NCBI GenBank assembly: GCA_014384685.1
Contig: JACNFL010000136.1
Location: 1-8,132, forward strand
Direction: 5' to 3'
Source: Methanobacteriota archaeon
GTDB taxonomy: Archaea > Thermoplasmatota > Poseidoniia > Poseidoniales > Thalassarchaeaceae
DNA length: 8,132 nt
Numbering within the stretch: the stretch's first letter is position 1; every line of letters begins with the position of its first letter. The translations under genes were made by a program, and so were the position numbers. The notes beneath the pieces are model-generated. The model saw only the letters and a list, made by a program, of their open reading frames with translations, had not been told where the DNA came from and did no database searches. This document shows, one piece after another, positions 5,992 to 8,132 of the stretch.

Positions 5992-7302
5992 CTAATCAAT
6001 CAATTGAACATCAATGTGTTCTGAAAGTTGGATTCCATTATGAACCCATATTTCATTGGCTTGTAATCTCATCCCCCATGGTTGAATTATGTTTGATGAA
6101 GAAATAAGATTAGCAGCGAAATTTTGTTCTTTTAATATCTCTAATTGAGCACGCGATTGTGCTGATTGTGACCAAGGACGAGATGCTCTAGCAAGGTCAA
6201 CACGGTTCGCCAAATCGATATATTCCGGTGTTGCCGTTTCTCCATGAATTGTTGTTGATAATTGATTCAAACCAGAAATTGAACAATTCATCGTTGCTAA
6301 AGAGCGCTTCATATTACCTGGTGTAGGTGAGCCATCACAACCACTGATTACAACATCAGTAATTTGCTCACGTGCTACTCTTTCACAAAGTGTTCCAACT
6401 TCATCTGGATTAAGACAAATGGCGTTCGCTAACATCAAACCAATATTAGCCCCTAAATGTCCTTGATTCAATCTTGGACAGACATCAGCACAAGTACAAT
6501 CAACCATCAAAACTCTTCTTTCACCACCTTCTGAATCTAATACCGTTTGTGAACTTCTTCCTCGCGTACGGCTTATCAGCGGTGAAAGATTAGAAATGAA
6601 CTCGCTGCCAAAAATTAGAGTTAATGCTGCTGCCAAAAACAGCCCTTGAAATGCAGTTGGAGTAACAATATACAAAATCGTAACAGCAACAAAATGTAAG
6701 CGCAAACGCAACGAATCAAGCGGGTCATCACCAATTAAATCAAGACCCCTGCCAACCGTTAGACCTACTGACTGAAGGAATAACAGCAATACAAACCATG
6801 TGATAGCAAGGGCCATTGCAAAAAGTGATACGACATCATAATGAGCACCTACACCATCAATCATTCCGGCACTATTCGCCATCTCAACGAGACGGGGGAA
6901 ACCCCAACCCCAACCCCAGATAACCAAAACTGAACCACCTAATATGCCAGTTGACACCATTGTACTAAGCCATGCTTTTTCGCGTTGAAGTAATCCCGGT
7001 TCTGCAAACTTCCACAACTCTAACGAGGCCCAAGGAAGAGTTGTCCAGATAGCAAGTAACCCAACGGCTGTCCATTTGGTGTCAAGCCACGCGTAAGGGC
7101 TGTATATCGTGAGAGAACCCGCACCCTCTGCTAGTGGGATTCTTGCTAACCACCATGCAAACATATCGTCAATAATGAACGCCCAGATAATTGCAATAAG
7201 CAAAAATGCGAATACGAGACGTTGAATTCTTTTGCTCGCTTCAGCTAGGTGAACCATCACATGCTGAGATGAATCGGTGGGGACAACCCCGTCCAAAATC
7301 AT
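5992..7302 (-). CDS. tatC: TatC translocase fused to a Cys-rich, HdrA-like C-terminal domain
   Basis: Numbering is from an in-frame GTG at 7303-7305. Residues 1-245 are TatC, the membrane receptor of the twin-arginine system that exports folded proteins. MVHLAEASKRIQRL (17-30) holds Glu22, and FAEPGLLQREKAW (100-112) holds Pro103 and Glu109; these match residues that bind the signal peptide in E. coli TatC (Glu15, Glu103). About six membrane helices are visible. The usual TatC is about 250 residues; this one has an extra 190. The extension contains VDCTCADVC (268-276), a Cys297 in ANAICLNP, ITDVVISGCDGSP (315-327) and GLN (345-347), resembling the HdrA N-terminal iron-sulfur region. It has no membrane segment. 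Start choice is open: ATG at 7300-7302 overlaps GAGGTGAT, while TTG at 7294-7296 would have better spacing. Its start lies just after the stop of the upstream membrane protein, so translation is probably coupled. No tatA is visible. Confidence 0.8.
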   Translation of the reverse strand: MILDGVVPTDSSQHVMVHLAEASKRIQRLVFAFLLIAIIWAFIIDDMFAWWLARIPLAEGAGSLTIYSPYAWLDTKWTAVGLLAIWTTLPWASLELWKFAEPGLLQREKAWLSTMVSTGILGGSVLVIWGWGWGFPRLVEMANSAGMIDGVGAHYDVVSLFAMALAITWFVLLLFLQSVGLTVGRGLDLIGDDPLDSLRLRLHFVAVTILYIVTPTAFQGLFLAAALTLIFGSEFISNLSPLISRTRGRSSQTVLDSEGGERRVLMVDCTCADVCPRLNQGHLGANIGLMLANAICLNPDEVGTLCERVAREQITDVVISGCDGSPTPGNMKRSLATMNCSISGLNQLSTTIHGETATPEYIDLANRVDLARASRPWSQSAQSRAQLEILKEQNFAANLISSSNIIQPWGMRLQANEIWVHNGIQLSEHIDVQLID

Positions 7303-7308
7303 CACCTC
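7301..7308 (-). promoter_or_regulatory. Ribosome binding site at the membrane protein/tatC junction
   Basis: Minus-strand GAGGTGAT is a near-perfect complement to the 16S rRNA 3' end. It covers the TGA stop region of the upstream gene and the GTG/ATG of tatC. Such a strong site overlapping the annotated start suggests initiation at TTG 7294-7296, about 8 nt downstream of GAGG, or re-initiation after the upstream stop. Confidence 0.5.
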
Positions 7309-7867
7309 AGAGAATATCCTTCACTACTGGTTCTGCTCTTGCAGAAAGAACAGTTCGGTAGACCCCGTATGCAGCCCAAAAACCACAGAAAATTGCTGGT
7401 GCATAAAGATAGGCTTCTGCACCGCTTGCTAACCAATTCAAACCAACTAGGAACATTACTACCGAAATTAAGCCTCTCTTCAAGCCCTCTGGATAAGCGA
7501 GTTCTTTTGCCAGATGCGTTGGACCATCTCCATTCTTACGCTCAAGGATTTCACGTTGGAATACTGCTCCAACTATGAGGACACACAATGAGGAAAAGAA
7601 AAGGGTGTTACCGGTTGTAAACACACTCTCTGCAAGTTCTAATTGCCTTTCATGCTCAATCGCTGCAGGGTCAGGTTCACTAACGAACAGACTCTGATAG
7701 TCACCTACACTAATTACTCTAGTAGTCAAGTCTGCCTGAGCCGAAGTACTAGATGGGGTGTTAATCGTGAATGAGAGAAGATTCCATGCATCCCCATCAT
7801 CATTTGCTCCATGCCCATCTACCGAATTACCTGCAAGATAGAATGTGACATCACCGAGAAGGTATGT
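7307..7867 (-). CDS. 5'-truncated membrane protein with Reeler / choice-of-anchor-V-like domain
   Basis: The open frame runs from a TAA at 7868-7870 to a TGA at 7307-7309, 186 codons. The first about 35 residues (GDVTFYLAGNSVDGHGANDD, then GDAWNLLSFTI) match the end of Reeler-like, choice-of-anchor-V domains found in extracellular proteins. A Ser/Thr/Pro linker and an acidic stretch follow, then three membrane helices (about 86-103, 132-150 and 154-172 of this frame). No ATG, GTG or TTG precedes the Reeler-like part; the first possible start is TTG at 7727-7729, which gives a 140-residue protein without it. The domain normally needs roughly 80 more residues upstream, which are absent, so I read the gene as beheaded at about 7868 by the repeat region. 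If translated from the TTG it would be a plain three-helix membrane protein. Its function is unknown. It lies one base ahead of the tatC GTG. Confidence 0.6.
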   Translation of the reverse strand, partial: TYLLGDVTFYLAGNSVDGHGANDDGDAWNLLSFTINTPSSTSAQADLTTRVISVGDYQSLFVSEPDPAAIEHERQLELAESVFTTGNTLFFSSLCVLIVGAVFQREILERKNGDGPTHLAKELAYPEGLKRGLISVVMFLVGLNWLASGAEAYLYAPAIFCGFWAAYGVYRTVLSARAEPVVKDIL

Positions 7868-7909
7868 TTATACCGAAGAGGTATGTTTTGACCGAAGGTG
7901 GTATCGCCA
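7853..7909. repeat. 19-bp imperfect tandem repeat, two good copies and one decayed
   Basis: Units begin at 7853, 7872 and 7891, each starting ACCGA. The first two match at about 15 of 19 positions and share GGTATGTTT. The third keeps ACCGAAG and then drifts. The array lies exactly where the Reeler-like reading frame is lost. Confidence 0.7.
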
Positions 7910-7940
7910 CGTAAACTTCGATTTTCGGTGGTTTTAGAGA

Positions 7941-8084
7941 GTTTATAGGGTTTATAGGGTTTAGGGCTTGGAGGGTTTAGGGTTTGGAGGGTTTGAAGGT
8001 TTGAAGGGTTTGAAGGGGTTAGGGTTTGGGGGGTTTAGGGTTTGGAGGGTTTAGGGTTTGGAGGGTTTAGGGTTTGGAGGGTTG
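7941..8084. repeat. Degenerate telomere-like G-rich repeat (GGGTTTA / GGGTTTGGA)
   Basis: GGG runs recur every 7 to 10 bases, separated by TTTA, TTTGGA or TTTGAA. The best-ordered part, about 8025-8084, has a 16-bp period TTTGGAGGGTTTAGGG. The GGGTTTA unit equals the plant/green-alga-type telomere repeat, and the tract satisfies a G-quadruplex pattern on the plus strand. No open reading frame with coding character is seen from 7870 to 8132. Confidence 0.85.
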
Positions 8085-8101
8085 AGACGCAGCTTCTATC
8101 A

Positions 8102-8132
8102 GAAGATTTGGGGAAGTTTGGAGAAGTTTGGG
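8102..8132. repeat. 10-bp tandem repeat at the window edge
   Basis: Three units of about 10 bp, GAAGATTTGG, GGAAGTTTGG and AGAAGTTTGG, run into the end of the window. They resemble a variant of the preceding G/T-rich tract, separated from it by about 17 bp of non-repeat sequence. Confidence 0.6.

Noticed and set aside
7941..8132. CRISPR array or origin iterons
   Set aside because: The units are 7-16 bp, degenerate and contiguous with no unique spacers; no replication gene is nearby.

Overview
The window looks like a fragment of an archaeal chromosome of moderate, slightly AT-rich composition. The best evidence is a two-domain tRNA-intron endonuclease (EndA) with an intact Tyr/His/Lys triad. 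Ribosome binding sites resembling GGAGGTGA support prokaryotic gene structure. The combination of archaeal EndA, TatC, an M6-type secreted metalloprotease, a TSP3-bearing lipoprotein and a membrane-anchored Reeler-like protein suggests a marine Euryarchaeota / Poseidoniales (Marine Group II)-like genome. That placement is inference from gene content and was not tested.

Layout, left to right. Positions 1-469 (minus) hold the N-terminal half of a PfkB/HldE-like sugar kinase that ends at an early stop; a one-base frameshift is likely. Positions 525-1304 (minus) encode a winged-helix protein with two C-terminal TerB-like repeats. These two genes are co-directional, 55 bp apart. Positions 1396-2436 (plus) encode the tRNA-splicing endonuclease, divergent from the winged-helix gene across about 90 bp and convergent with the next gene across 18 bp. 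From 2455 to 7867 four genes lie on the minus strand, transcribed right to left: a 5'-truncated Reeler/choice-of-anchor-V-like membrane protein, a TatC translocase with a Cys-rich C-terminal extension, an M6-like zinc metalloprotease anchored at both ends, and a lipoprotein with a PI-PLC-like phosphodiesterase domain.

The minus-strand cluster deals with the cell surface: a protein translocase followed by exported hydrolases. The first two genes are separated by one base and are probably translationally coupled. The next two each have their own upstream region, and these share the 9-mer ATGATACGC (plus-strand sense), so they may have separate, related promoters.

The right end (about 7853-8132) is not ordinary coding DNA. 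A 19-bp imperfect tandem repeat sits exactly where the Reeler-like reading frame is lost. It is followed by about 190 bp of G-rich, telomere-like GGGTTTA/GGGTTTGGA repeats and a short 10-bp repeat running to the window edge. This is either a real rearrangement or low-complexity element, or a chimeric assembly end.

The most unusual items are the TatC fusion to a Cys-rich, HdrA-N-terminus-like domain, and the repeat tract that beheads the Reeler-like gene. No complete new defence or mobile system is visible. No tRNA, rRNA, CRISPR array, insertion sequence or integrase was found.
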